DNA of 64,000 nucleotides from Ophioceras dolichostomum. Lineage: Eukaryota > Ascomycota > Sordariomycetes > Magnaporthales > Ophioceraceae. Of this stretch, positions 47,464 to 59,339 are shown piece after piece. The stretch is from the NCBI GenBank assembly GCA_003049485.1, contig PYST01000217.1, positions 1 to 64,000 on the forward strand. Direction: 5' to 3'. The translations under genes were made by a program, and so were the position numbers. Below the pieces are notes generated by a model. The model was not told the DNA's origin, made no database searches, and saw only the letters and a list, made by a program, of their open reading frames with translations. Position 1 is the stretch's first letter; the number at the start of each line of letters is the position of its first letter.

Positions 47464-49764
47464 ATGGCCACAACCGGCCTGGGTCAGGCCGGCACACTCC
47501 TGACCACGATCTCATACGACAGCGGCTCAACCCAGGCGGTGCCTCCTCTGGGCACCTCCAAGCACATCCGCATTATCGGGATCGGCGCCGGGGCGAGCGG
47601 TATCAACATGATCCGGGAGTTCCGCCAGTCCCTCACAAACTACAGCTTCACCGTCTACGAGAAGAACGCGGGCGTGGGCGGGACCTGGCTAGAGAACCGC
47701 TACCCGGGTTGCAGGTGCGACGGCCCCAGCCACAGCTACCAGTTCGCCTGGAGGAAGAACCCGGCGTGGTCCAACTTCTTCTCGGGGGCGGAGGAGATCT
47801 GGAACTACCTGTCCGACATATGCAAAGACGAGAACATGATGGACTCCATCAGGACCAGGCACCGGGTCGTCGGGGTGACGTGGGACGAGGCGGCGGGCGT
47901 CTGGGAGGTCCGGGTTGAGAACCTGGGTACGGGCGAGGTGTTCACGGACCGGGCGAACTTCCTGATCAACGGCTCTGGCATCCTGAAGTAAGCACAGCAC
48001 AAGAAAAGGGGGGATCTCCTAGTCCGGCACGGTGGGAGGCTTTACTGTCTCGAAATCTTGGGGACCTCGTTACTGATGCATAGTTTGGGTTTGATAGCCA
48101 CTGGAAGTGGCCCGATATTCCAGGGCGAGAAGACTTCAAGGGCGAACTCATCCACACCGCCAGCTGGCCGAAAGACTTCGACTGCAAGGGGAAGACTGTT
48201 GTCGTGATCGGCAACGGCTCCAGTGGTGTCCAGGTCGTCCCCGCCATTCAGCCTGGTGAGTCTTGTGTGGTCGCTGACGAGAGAAAACAGGGGGAGGGCG
48301 AAAGAAGGAAAAGAAAGCGCCCCGGTCATCCCTCCAATATGCTAACTGGGTGTCCTACTATAAAACGAAAAAAATCCTAGCTGTCGAAAAGATGTACCAT
48401 GTCATCCGTGGCCCCACCTGGGTGATCCCTCCCAGGGTCGACACCTTCAAGATGGGGGCCGCAAAGAAGATACTCGCGGAAATCGAGATGGACGAGGCCG
48501 AGAACTTCTCAGCCGAGCAGATCGAGAGGTTCAAGTCCGACCCGGAGTTCTACCTCAAGTTCGTGAAGACCATTGAGAACGAGGCCAACGCGGCCTTTGC
48601 CATCGTAAGTGCCCTTCCTTCCGGAGCACAGCAAGCACGCCACCCGCATATCCATCCCCTGCCTCACAAGAGAACCCAGCCGCAGCCTTTCCCTATCTAT
48701 CTGCTTTCTCCAAGTACCTACCTACCTACCTAGTTAGGTGCCTAGGTAGGTACCAACTCAGATATAGGCTCCTCACTAACTCCTCACCATCTATCCTCCC
48801 CACACCCCTCCCCCCAGATGCTCACAGACACCAAAGTCCACGCCTGGGCCACCCAGCAAGTAACCATGTACATGACGGCCCTCCTGGGCGGCGACAAGTC
48901 GCTCTGCGACGCGCTGATCCCCAAGTACCCCATCGGCTGCCGGCGGCTCGTCCCCGCACCCGGGTACCTGCAGAGCCTCACCAAGCCGAACGTCGAGCTC
49001 AGGACCGAAGGCGTCAAGAGGTTCGTGGCGGACGGCGTCGAGCTGCCCTCGGGCGAGGTCCTGAAGGCCGACGCCGTCGTCTGCGCCACGGGCTTCGACC
49101 TCTCGTTCCGCCCGCGCTTCCCCGTCGTGGGCCGGGGGGGAAAGAACCTGCAGGACACGTGGAGCAGCGAGAGGCCGAGGGCTTACATGTCTTGCGCTGT
49201 GGCTGATCTGCCGAATTACTTTGGTGAGTGGAAACATCCCGCATCCAGTGGTAGAAAATAGCTTACCGACAAAGTCGTTTCTTCGCAGTATTCCTCGGCC
49301 CCAACGCCCCCATAGGCCACGGCAGCGTCTTCACGCTCAGCGAGCACATCGCCCGGTACGTCTCCGGCGCGATCCGCAAGTGCCAGGAGGAAGGGATAAA
49401 GGCCCTGGCGCCGAGCCGGGCGGCCGTGGACGACTTCGCGAGGTACGTCGACGCCTTCATGCCGCGCACGTCCTGGTCCGGCCCCTGCAGGTCGTGGTAC
49501 AAGAACGGGACGGCCGACGGGCCCGTCGTGGCCATACACCCGGGGAGCCGGATTCACTTCTTCCACATGCTGGAGCGGTTCAGGGGCGAGGACTACGAGT
49601 ACATCTATGATGGTGGCGAAGGGTCCAGGTTCGCGTATTTGGGGAACGGGTTCTCGGCGAGGGAGCTGGATCCGGAGGTGGACTCGACGTGGTATCTTGA
49701 TTTCGAGGGGGATGGGGTTGGGGTGCCGGCGAAGGAGGCTGGGGTTGGGAGTAGACGGGTGTGA
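47464..49764 (+). CDS. Flavin monooxygenase, Baeyer-Villiger type
   Basis: Exons 47464-47987, 48098-48255, 48381-48604, 48818-49223 and 49289-49764 give 595 residues. FAD- and NADPH-dependent enzymes of this class insert oxygen next to ketones. Features: FAD Rossmann GAGASG at residues 41-46, GGTWLENRYPGCRCD after it, the exact Baeyer-Villiger fingerprint FxGxxxHxxxWP at 188-199, and the NADPH Rossmann GNGSSG at 213-218. The motif ATGFD near the C-terminal third is also typical. The substrate is unknown. No biosynthetic genes surround it, so a catabolic or detoxifying role is as likely as secondary metabolism. The ATG at 47464 is the first in frame; an upstream exon cannot be excluded. Intron 3 contains a long CCTA/TAGG inverted block (48715-48753). 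Confidence 0.9.
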
Positions 49765-50062
49765 TTCGGAGGGTTGGGGGTGTGGGGGAGATAGGAATGA
49801 GGCCATGAAGACGGTTTCGGATCTCGGTTGGGGTTCGTATCCAATTACCACCGGGTGGCCACCTGATTCCCGGCCAGTGAGTACGTCTATGGGCGTTTAG
49901 GTCTGCTTGCGATCCTTTGTTCCGTGAGCCGTCCCCATTGATCATGAACCTAAGTATCTACTATTTACTTGTATCATGTACATCGCTGTCGAGAAGAAGC
50001 CAGTTGCAGTCTTCCTGAAATCTCTTTCATATTACACAATCATAACCAATATACATCGGGTC

Positions 50063-50758
50063 CTATGATGACGAACCCTCCTCCTCGACTTCTGGATCAC
50101 CATTCCGTATTGCCTGCATTAGCTCGTAGAGCTGGCCGATCTGTTGTTCTGTTGCCCATACATAGCTCACGGTGAGCCGAGAGTTAGCGAGAGGGAGTGT
50201 GCGCGTGAGGGACATGACGGAGACCCAGAGAGATAACCTACCGCTCATCTTCTCCAGCTTAGCCTTATCGAGCTTCTCACCAGCCCAGGATTCGCCTTCT
50301 ACTTTCTGGGCGTAGAGTTGCCATTCAGTCAAGAAGCCGATCTACCATTTCGGACGCAAGAATGATCCCGGTTAGATTTGATGATGACGATGGTGATGCT
50401 GAGTCGACCCAGCTTTGCACGACGGGGAACACTCTTTCTGAGGCCCCCTTTGCCTCCGTAACCCACCAAACCTCAGGGAGAAAAACAACGTAAATTTAAA
50501 GAGGGTATGTGAGATAGATAGACTTACGATATGAATAGGGTTGTCGACATCCTTATGCGCCCTGAACTCAGCCTTGACGTACTCGTCGCCCAGCACACGC
50601 ATCTCGTGCGGGAGGAACTTACGGTGCGCCCTCAGGAGCCGCCTGTAAAGCTGTACCGGAGGCAGGAGCGCCAAAGGGACCGGTTTCTTGAGGGGCGAGG
50701 AGGCGGCGCCGGATGAAGCCGCCGCGGTGGCCATCAGCCGAGCGACTGAGGGCCTCAT
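50063..50758 (-). CDS. ACN9: Succinate dehydrogenase assembly factor 3 (ACN9/SDHAF3)
   Basis: Exons 50758-50528, 50341-50242 and 50148-50063 give 138 residues. Mitochondrial matrix LYR-family chaperone that protects the Fe-S subunit Sdh2 during assembly of complex II. The N-terminus is Ala/Ser/Arg-rich without acids at first (MRPSVARLMATAAAS), consistent with a matrix-targeting peptide. The LYR motif is in VQLYRRLLRAHRKFL. EYVKAEFRAHKDVDNPIHI|IGFLTEWQLYA is the conserved core, with an intron between the two isoleucines. The end, EQQIGQLYELMQAIRNGDP, is conserved in fungi. Length is normal for the family. It converges with the monooxygenase gene, 298 bp apart. Confidence 0.92.
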
Positions 50759-51561
50759 CTTGGTTGACTCTTGATACTCGGCGGGAGCTCGGACAGACAG
50801 ACGATTGGATGAGTGAGCTGGGCCGGACCTGCGTTCTCCTCAGGAGGGCCAGCATGCGATAAATGCCCACTGCCTACCCTCCGGTCCCAGTCTGAATGAT
50901 TTGTTGTCTATAGATAGGTAATTACGGCTCGTTCAATCTCACCATGTGCTACTGAGTAGGGTAGGCAAGAATCGTCGGCTCTACGTTGGAAGTATTTGGC
51001 CGTCGTTTGATGATGTGCCTGACGGGGAGAGTGATGATGAAAAAATTGCTGCTGTGGTGCAGTCAGTGCGTGCCGCCACAGCGACAGCGCTTATTATCGG
51101 GCGGGTCCGTCTGAGGAGAGCTACCAGCACAACATCGTGCAAGTGATCGTGTGTTCAAGTATCACTCTCTTTTCACGATGAGAAATTGAGAGCACCTAAC
51201 GTACTATCCGCATAGAACAAACCTCTCGAGTCATTTTGACTTCATTTCTATTTTGCTTCCACTTTTAGTACTCGGTTTTCGGATCATTGTTGTGTCTCTG
51301 GCATGATAGATTCTCACCACGCAGACCTCCATAACGCTCCTCGTAGAGTACATTGCCTCCAATTAATACCGACATAGGGAGATTAGACTACCTAGGTAAG
51401 CAGTACGAATGTGCTCAAAAATGAAGCCAGCGTCTTCGCAGACTGTTTTTCGGTAACGGGTTTCTTTCGAAGCCTGTCCCAAACCCGAATCCAACTTCCC
51501 TTCCCTCCGTCCCGTCATCACCTGGTAGGTGCCTATGTACCTCCGAGAGTTACCGACCAAC
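50759..51561. other. Intergenic, SDHAF3 promoter side
   Basis: Upstream of SDHAF3 (-) and downstream of the S9 peptidase (-). No additional gene is seen. Confidence 0.7.
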
Positions 51562-54500
51562 CTACGCGGTCCTGACATCCCGAGTCTGCCCCTGCTTCTG
51601 CTTCTGCTGTGCGGTGTTGTTCTCGTCCTCCACGCCGCTGTACTTGTTGATCCACCCAATGACCTCATCGTGCCAGAGGAGACTGTTCTCCGGCTTGAGA
51701 ACCCACTGTTGGTTGCCGACGAAGTGATGGAGGAAGAGGAAGGAAGAGAAAATAACTCATCAGCATTCGCAGTACGGGACAGCAGTACAAATGAGTGCTA
51801 CACTCAGAGGGGGCACAATGGAGATATAAAAAAAGAAGAAGAGGGAGACTTACGTGGTTCTCATCAGGGAAGGTCAGGAACCTGCTTGGGATGCCCTTGC
51901 TCTGGAGGACGTTGAAGGCCGCGAGGCCCTCGGAGATGCAGAGGCGGTAGTCCAGTGTGTTGTGGATGACCTTTAAAGGAGGGAGGCAAAAAAGGGGTAG
52001 GTCATTTTATCAGCCTCTCAACAGTTCTCCTTCTCTCAAGGGGGTGAGGGAAGTTGGTATGAGTGAGGAATGCTCACCAGCTGCGGCGTCGCCCAGGCAT
52101 CGAGATGCTTAGCGGGGTCCCAGAGCTCATACCCTACGCGGTTCTCATAGAGGGTGCCACCGAAATCATGGATCGGGAAGAACAATTCCTGGATGTTTCG
52201 GGTTCAGCAAGTGACTAAGCACTTATTCCAGAGCGAGATCACGGGCCTGAAGTCCAGCTAGATTCTGGTTGGGTTGAGCATGCCATACACACCTCGGAAG
52301 CGTATTGCGACAGTGTCGAGAAGACGCCATCGTGGCAGACGAGAGCCTTGAAGCGGCGGCCAAGAGGGTTCCCCTGGATCCAGTCTGCGAGCGCAGGGGC
52401 AAGGTAAGTAAGTAAGCGTACACACCAACGAAGTCCGTTGCGCCCGTTAAGGCATCAGCATCAACGGAAGGGGAGAGGGATGCTAGGAGGTCGCCGGGGC
52501 GCGCCAAACGACAATTTCGCAGCTCATCAACAGGACTAGGAGGCTCCTTACTGATCATGTACCCTCCATACGACGCGCCAAGCGCAACGGCACGGTTCGT
52601 ATCGACGTACGGAATGTTGTCCGTGATGTACTCGAAGCAGTTGACGAGGTCGTTGTACGGCCGTCCGCCCCACTCGTTGCGGATGCCGTTCTCGAGGTCC
52701 ATCCCGTACCCCGTCGAGCCGGTCGGGTTCGGACACACGACGACGTAGCTCTGCTCGGCGAAGATGGCCGGGTTCCACCTGGTGGACCAGGAGTCGTTCC
52801 AGGCGCCCTGGGGCCCGCCGTGGATGAGGAACGCCAGCGGATACCGCTTCTCCGGGTCGAACGTCGACGGCTTCACCACCAGCGCGTGCACGCGGTAGTT
52901 GCCGCCGGCGCCGGCGAACCATATATCGCTCACCTGCGAGCGCGACAGGCCGAACGTCTTGCCTTGCTTCGTGATCGACGACACCAGCTCCACAGAAGAC
53001 GTGGAGGGGTCGGCCTCCTTTGAGTGGCCTTGCGGGTCGACGATGCTGTAGTACGAGCTGTCCGTCAGCGAGCTCGCGCTGACGAAGAGCCGGTCGGTGC
53101 CGTCCTCGAGAAGCTGCACGCTCGAGACGGTCCCTTCCTTGAAGCAGGCCTTGGGCGGGCCGCTGCCTAGAGCGGCCTTGGCCTTGTCCGGGTCTGAGGG
53201 GAGGCTGAACAGCATTCCGTGGCCCTCGTGCTCGGCAACGCAATAGATCTCCTTGCCGTCCCCGCTCCAGAGCGGAGACTCAGGGCGCGCGTCCCAGCCA
53301 CCTTCGCCGTCATCAGTGGCGAAGAATTCGCGCACTGAGGTCTCATCCTTCCAGACGTCCGGGGCAAGGAGGAGCCTGGGCTTGTCGCTTTCATACTGCT
53401 GGGCGCGCATGCGGGTGAACGCCAGTTGCTTGCCGTCCGGAGAAAAGGCCGGCCCCGCGCTGTAGCCGTTGAAGCCGGGAGTGGGGATCGCCTTGGGGTA
53501 CTGGAGCGATCCGGTCTTGGCGAAGGAGCTGAGGGACACGAGATAAATGCTCGACTTGGTGTTGATGGCCGGGTTCACGTCCAGGTCGCGCGCCACAAAG
53601 GCGATGCCCTGCTCGCAGATGTCGAAATCGCCGCTGCCGCCAAAGGGAGGCACTGGCGACTGCAGGCCCGTCCCAGCCAGGGCGTTGGTCAGACCCGGCT
53701 GCTGCAGGACCAGAGTCTTAGCCTCGGAAGCATCGGAGGTCGGGGACCCCGCTGTCGGCGACTGCTGCTGCCACTGCAGACGACCGAACCAGATGGCGTT
53801 GGTGTTCTTGGTGATGTACGAGTCCCAGTGGCGGACGAACAGAGACGAGTACACCTTGCCGGTGTGGTAGACCTTCTCGTCATCGTCCGGGTTGTACATC
53901 TTGCCTTCAGGGGTAGCGAGCGCCGAGCAGGCGATCAGCACTGTCGAACCAGAGACGATCTTGACCTTGAGATTCGACAGGCTGCCCCTCGCTGCATGGA
54001 CCTCACTCGGCCTATAGAGCACGTATTAGCAACTACCTAGGTAGCGGCCATTAATTCTCACACGGAATAAGAGGCCCCCTATGACTCGACGACGAGACAC
54101 CCCCCTCTACCGTTACATACTCTTTGCCGGAGGCATCTCCAAGCATCAGGCTCGACGTGCCCTTGTCGCCACGCTTGATGAAGACGAAATGATCCTCCCC
54201 GACCCATGTCGGCTCGCTGTACGCCAGATCATCGTAGAGGAGCGTTGACTGGCCCGTCTTGATGTCGAGCACCTTGATCTGAGATGTCTTCTTGTGCTCT
54301 TTGAACGAGTAAGTCGAGACCTGTTCGGCGTGATTAGTTCATCCATGCAGGTACCGGGTGCGTAGGTAGGTAGATGCCGTCTATCTCCACTTAGAGGGAT
54401 GGTGGCTAGGACGCCGTTGGAAAAGGGGTGTTTTAAGACGCCATTGAGAGAGCCGAGGGTTCCTTGAAGAACCAGCATTGAAGCTCTTGGCTAAGGACCT

Positions 54501-54653
54501 AAGCTCTAAAACTACCAATTACTTAGAGCTGTGCAAAAGATGTTTGCTTACAGTGAACAGCGCTTTCTTGCCGGTGGGGCTCGGGCTCGCAGCGGACCTG
54601 CGCGGCGCCGAGAGCAGCACCTCCGGGGTGAACTTTTTCGCGATGAGCGTCAT
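51562..54653 (-). CDS. Dipeptidyl-peptidase 5-like serine peptidase (family S9)
   Basis: Seven exons: 54653-54552, 54320-54121, 54011-52552, 52384-52293, 52188-52078, 51970-51854 and 51705-51562; 741 residues. Prolyl-oligopeptidase-family enzyme with an N-terminal beta-propeller (repeated DxxW/PxWSPDG-like segments such as AGPAFSPDGKQLAF and ESPLWSGDGKEIYC) and a C-terminal hydrolase. Catalytic Ser is in GASYGGYM (Ser581). Asp662 lies in HNTLDYRL and His694 in FPDENH, at a splice junction. No signal peptide is seen (starts MTLIAKKFTPE), unlike the secreted DPP V, so an intracellular acylaminoacyl/dipeptidyl peptidase is likelier. All introns keep frame. The C-terminus is a Gln/Lys-rich tail. 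Confidence 0.9.
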
Positions 54654-55473
54654 CGTTGGTTGTTTGCTAGGCTCAATGGCTGACCTCTGCTGAGGCCGTG
54701 ATGATGTGGATGAGGGGGGTAAAGGATGCAGATGATCAGAAATGAGGGACGAGCATTGATATCGGCATAAATTCGCCTACGCAGCAGAGTTTATTATATA
54801 TTCCGTTCGCTCACGTTACAGAATACCGGCGGCTTTGGGCTGCACAGCAGTTCTTCTCTCGATTCTCGGCGGAAGCCCGTGAGGTTTACGTCTAGCGCTC
54901 GTGCAGCGCAAGCTACCTATCTACACAGTCCGAGGTGCTCAGCCAACTGCTATGGGTGTCGTCACACAACCCCACAATTCCACAGTGATCGGGAGTCTCA
55001 TCTCCGGCCACCTATTTGGCATCTCGAGGCACAGTGAGAATTATAGAGAAAAGAAAGCCCCTCCAATCCTCCAGCAACGTGGGACACCATCCCCAAATAC
55101 CTCGACTCCTTTGCGTCGCACGCACAGTGATTAATGCAGCCTGATCTTTGTGAGGTGTGTACTCGCTTTGCCCGACTGGTCAATGCGATTCTGTCGGGCA
55201 TGCATGCACTATTCTTCCGTTTGTTAGTCGCGTAGTATACATACAACTTTGCCCACAAGTGCGTGCAAGGTTTCAATAGCTCTTTGGATATGAGCTGGTA
55301 TCACCCCTTGTGATTTTCGAGTAAACCCTCCTCAACGCCAGGCCATCCCTCCAACCTTTGTTCAACGATCATTCTCTCGAAGAGGACCAAAGCCGATCCC
55401 GTGCCAAAGCCGCATACCATCAACGCCAAATACCAATCCTGGACCCATGATACCCAATACCCAAAGATGCTGT
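54654..55473. other. Intergenic between S9 peptidase and EAF6
   Basis: Upstream of the peptidase (-) and downstream of EAF6 (-). Mixed sequence with a TTATTATATATT stretch near 54790. No gene is seen. Confidence 0.7.
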
Positions 55474-56244
55474 TCACTTCTTAACGACACCAAAGTTGGT
55501 CCTAACTTTCTTCGGCTCCTTGTCGGTCTCGCTATCTTCGTTACCGGCCGCAGCCGCAGCGGTCTTCCTCTTCTTGGTCGCAGCGGACTTGGCCATAGTT
55601 GCCGATGTCGGCGTTGGGTGGTTCGACCCGGTGTCCTTGAAGGAGGACGACATGGGCGTCGGCGCGTGCGAGACTGGGTTGGACGTCACCGATCCGGGTG
55701 TTTGCGCATCCTGCTGTGACCCGGGGTTTTAGCATCCCTATCCCGCGACATCCCGTCCCAAAGATCCAAGAAACATGAAGCAGGCCCGCCGTTCGTTATA
55801 GAGCGCTTACCGCATTAGAGTTGTAGCTGATGGAGCTCCGCGAAAACACCCGGTTGGACTCCATCAGCCCCGTCTTGCGCCGGAGCGCAGCGGCGCCCGT
55901 CGTGCCCTTTGTGTAGTTATCGAATCCCGTGATGATGTTGCCTTGTGGCGTGTTCTCGAGGTAGTCGGTTTCTTTCTGGAAGATGTTGTCCTCGCACGTG
56001 GACTAGATAGATGTTCAAAAACATCGAGAACAATGGAAAGGGATTTCGTTAGCTAATGTGGTGGTATGGCGCCGGGTTGCGCCGGATTGCGCCGGAAAAC
56101 ATGGATGGTACAGGGCTTTCTTACCAGAAGCTTCTCGAGCTGTCGCCGCTTCTGCACAAGCTCCTTCAGCTGGACTCGCAGCTTCTCGTAGTATGGGACG
56201 CCCGCGGGCACGTCGTTGGCGCTTCCGGACGCTACGTCGGCCAT
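55474..56244 (-). CDS. EAF6: Chromatin modification protein EAF6
   Basis: Exons 56244-56125, 56002-55811 and 55713-55474 give 183 residues. Eaf6 is a small subunit of the NuA4 (and in fungi NuA3-like) histone acetyltransferase complexes in the nucleus. An N-terminal coiled coil (YYEKLRVQLKELVQKRRQLEKLL) is followed by the family hallmark QKETDYLENTPQGNIITGFDNYTKG. The third exon is low complexity, with a nuclear-localisation-like TKKRKT and a C-terminal KKVRTNFGVVKK. The ATG at 56244 is preferred over an earlier in-frame codon because the family begins just before the coiled coil. The third acceptor is a CAGCAG tandem, so one Gln may be optional. Confidence 0.92.
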
Positions 56245-57133
56245 GGCGATGGGATGTCGGGCTAGTTCGATGCCGAAGTGATGGGTTGTATCGCGTCGCG
56301 AGGCACCTGCTTTGCTTCGAATCATCCAAAGGCTTGATCTGGAATTTTTTAGTCAGCGGCGCCATCGGCGATAACGATAACGGACCGACGACATCACGCG
56401 ACTGACAAAAAATCGACTTTAGTGATCCCTTACAGGGAACGTTCTACGGTTGGTTATTTCAGATATTCTAACTACCACCTACCTACCTAGGTACGTAGGC
56501 TGAACGGGGTTTGTAGCCCTCAAGTTGCTGTGTAAGTTAGCCTCAGGCGATGCTTTTGCGATAATGGGGTCACCATTTCCTTGGGCTGCTACCTCGAGTC
56601 ATCGTGTCCAAGTCCAAGCCAGATCTCGAGAACGCCATCTTTTCTTTCTTCCTAACAACACTCAATGTGATGGGTCATAGAGATGAAAGAAGTATTGACT
56701 ATGGCTCAGAGGGCGCAGATGGAACCTCCTCTGAAGATGGAAGGGAGGCGTTTTTCCAGGTCACGTTGGGGTGTCTCACTTCCATTTTCGTCGGTCGCGT
56801 GCGGCCATTCTCTTGCGTGGTCCTTTATTGCGCATGGCGTATTCAACCAATAGCGGCAGCCTTCGTCCATACAGCGATAAAGAAATGCATTCTCGGAATA
56901 GAATTGATATGCAAATATTGCCTCCGGAATCAGGATGGACCTGCGATGGTTCTAATCCTCTTTGTTCTTGTTCGTCACCGTAAACAAGGAGGCGTTGACC
57001 CCGTCTCCCTCAAAAGCGCCCCCTGGTAGCTGCCCCTGGAATGGAGACATTCGTGACTCTTCCTGAGATGATCACGACAGCTACACAAGCATAATACCTT
57101 AAGAGATTTTGAAAGAGAAAGCGACCCCAAATC
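56245..57133. other. Divergent promoter region
   Basis: Between EAF6 (-) and the disordered protein gene (+). Contains an ACCTACCTACCTAGGTA block at about 56477-56499. An ORF at 56604-57029 has no recognisable domain and is not called. Confidence 0.65.
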
Positions 57134-58837
57134 ATGACCAGCAGACCGCCGTGGTTGCACAGCAATGGCAGCAATAGCTCGTCACTGGCAGGGATGGAAA
57201 TCGGGATCCCGCCAGGACAAACCATCGAACAGCTTCTGGAAGACTCAACTTTCCCGCCCCCGGCCGCACTCGGCGTCCACACGTATGGAACAAAGCCTCT
57301 CCCACCTGTTCCGGCACGACGATCCTTTGCATCATCGCTCAATTTAGAGCTCAGCAACGCCTTTAAACCCCCAAAGAGGAGCGTGGACTACCAAAACCAC
57401 CGCTTTGACCTCGAGCAAGGAGGCACGAGCATCTCCGTCATCCTCGACACACCTCCGCCGGCGAACCAGCACGACCTTAGCCGCAACCACCGCCAGCTTC
57501 CTAAGCTCGGGACGACAAAGTCCCCGTCCGTACCTCCAGACGAAATTCTATCACCCCAACCCCGGACATCCGTGCAGAAAATCCTCCGCCTCACGAGCTC
57601 CAGTAAGCCCATCAAGCCCATCGGCAGCCCAATCGCACGGTCGCCGACCGGACATAACTCCCCGCACAAGATCCAACAGTTGATGGGGCTCGACACAGCT
57701 GGAGGCCACTTCGACATGACCTCGCGAGGACCGCACCGATTCTCACACCCAGAGGTCTCACCTGTCTCTCCACTCAGCTCGAGCAGCACATACAGCACCG
57801 AGGACCTCGAAGCAACTATCTCGGAGCCGGACGACGACTTGGGATACACAAAGAGCAGTCGTATCTCATGGGCCCCTGAGTCGCCATCTTCAGTGCCCCC
57901 TGCGCTCAACATCCACAAAGCCCATCACAGACTCTGTGAACCGGTGCCTGTGAACCCCGTGGAATCTCACCACTCCCAGCAGCAGCAAGCCATACGATAC
58001 CAAGAGCAACTCAACCACCACCGTCGGGAGGGGAGCATAGAGGGGGAGCTATACCACGCCACGGCAGCAGAAATCGCTCGCAACACTCAAGACGCCCCCA
58101 GCAAGCAGTACGGAGGCGCCACGGCCGGACCGCTCCAGCCCCAGCACTACGGGCACCGCACGCCTAGCACTACCAGCACGAGCAGCTCACTGAGCTTCTT
58201 GATGCCCGGCCGCCGCAAGGACAGCTTCTCGGACCGGGTTCACCAATCCCGCGTCCGGGTCGCGCCGCCCGCCCCGGTCCGCACCGGCGCCGCAAGCGCG
58301 GAGCCATTCGGCACTGGGAAGCACCCGCTCAAGACACCCTACCCGCCGCAGCAAAACGTGAGCGTGTTCGAGTCCGACACCGAAGACGAGGAGGATTCTG
58401 AGCCGTCCGCCCTTGCCAAGATCTTCAAGCGGCGCTCAGGAGTGGTCGAGATCATAGGCCCCACCTCCTCCTCCTCCCCGGCGGCTTCTTCGGCGGCCGC
58501 AGCTCTGGCGTCAGCTGGTCAGGCGCTGGGGGGTGTCCCTGCACCGCCGTCGACTCCGGCGCCTCCTCCTCAAGAACGCGTGGTTCTGACCAACAGGCCG
58601 AGGAAGGCGGATAGCCCTGACACACCGATGCCGCCGGGCAGCATGCTGCAGAGGACAGGCGACCAGCTCCATGGCCTAATGGCGCGGGCGAAAGAGTCCG
58701 CGGGTTTCGTTAGTAAGTCGGAGAAGAAGCGTGAGAGCCTCAAGAGTAAGATCAAGGTCCTTAATGAGGGAGGGGGTGAGAGATCTGCAACACCATCGGC
58801 AGCGTCAAACGGCATAGTAGGAGAGAAGTGGGTTTGA
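57134..58837 (+). CDS. Conserved-looking disordered hypothetical protein
   Basis: Intronless ORF of 567 residues. I do not recognise a domain. The protein is rich in Pro, Ser, Gln and His and has many Ser-Pro/Thr-Pro pairs (for example HPEVSPVSPLSSSSTYSTEDLE), suggesting proline-directed phosphorylation. It contains an acidic patch (SDTEDEEDSEPSALAKIF) before a basic segment, an Ala-rich run and a C-terminal Lys-rich helix-like part (KSEKKRESLKSKIKVLNEGG). No signal peptide or membrane segment. An open frame this long, with a sensible start and no stop, supports a real gene. A signalling or cytoskeletal scaffold is only a guess. Confidence 0.75.
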   Translation: MTSRPPWLHSNGSNSSSLAGMEIGIPPGQTIEQLLEDSTFPPPAALGVHTYGTKPLPPVPARRSFASSLNLELSNAFKPPKRSVDYQNHRFDLEQGGTSISVILDTPPPANQHDLSRNHRQLPKLGTTKSPSVPPDEILSPQPRTSVQKILRLTSSSKPIKPIGSPIARSPTGHNSPHKIQQLMGLDTAGGHFDMTSRGPHRFSHPEVSPVSPLSSSSTYSTEDLEATISEPDDDLGYTKSSRISWAPESPSSVPPALNIHKAHHRLCEPVPVNPVESHHSQQQQAIRYQEQLNHHRREGSIEGELYHATAAEIARNTQDAPSKQYGGATAGPLQPQHYGHRTPSTTSTSSSLSFLMPGRRKDSFSDRVHQSRVRVAPPAPVRTGAASAEPFGTGKHPLKTPYPPQQNVSVFESDTEDEEDSEPSALAKIFKRRSGVVEIIGPTSSSSPAASSAAAALASAGQALGGVPAPPSTPAPPPQERVVLTNRPRKADSPDTPMPPGSMLQRTGDQLHGLMARAKESAGFVSKSEKKRESLKSKIKVLNEGGGERSATPSAASNGIVGEKWV

Positions 58838-59339
58838 ATCCGGACGGGAGTTGGTAAAGGCGAGCTGGGCAAGCGATTGTGGGCATGTTAGGACTGTTTT
58901 GGTGCAAACATTTCATTTCATTCGTCTGTTTCCCTAATTAGCAACAATTGAGAATTATTATACCAGTGAATTTGGTTTTGAATTTTGCTTCGCACTTGTA
59001 GTGATGAGGTGGTGAGTTGACTTGCGGACAAACCTTGAGCAAACCGACTCCAGGCCCCTGATATCGATCACGTGATATAGGATGGTGAGAATCACGTGAC
59101 AAAGCCAATCGCGCCTGCCAGATCTGACAGCCGGCCCCACCAGCTGCGCACAGTTGGCGAACGCACAATTCTGGTGGGATCCAGCAAAACCACCAAAAAA
59201 TTACTTCCCGCCTCGTTTAATACACCTTGCCACGACCAGAAGCGCAGCCAACGACCGATCGCGTCGCCGAACCATTCCCCACGACACCCCGATACCCCCC
59301 TTTTCTCGAGAGCGACGAGACCGAGAGACATCAATCAAG
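58838..59339. other. eL42 promoter region
   Basis: Short tandem intergenic region carrying two CACGTG palindromes (listed separately) and the pyrimidine/CA-rich leader of eL42. Confidence 0.7.
59067..59100. promoter_or_regulatory. Pair of ATCACGTGA motifs upstream of eL42
   Basis: ATCACGTGAT at 59067-59076 and ATCACGTGAC at 59091-59100, start to start 24 bp apart and about 240-270 bp before the eL42 ATG. The core is the Cbf1-type E-box, and Cbf1 is a known ribosomal-protein gene regulator in some ascomycetes (for example Candida albicans). Assignment to this gene is inferred from position. Confidence 0.5.

Noticed and set aside
47464..49764. Secondary-metabolite gene cluster around the Baeyer-Villiger monooxygenase
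   Set aside because: The neighbours are HPM1, SDHAF3 and a peptidase, with no synthase, transporter or regulator of a cluster.
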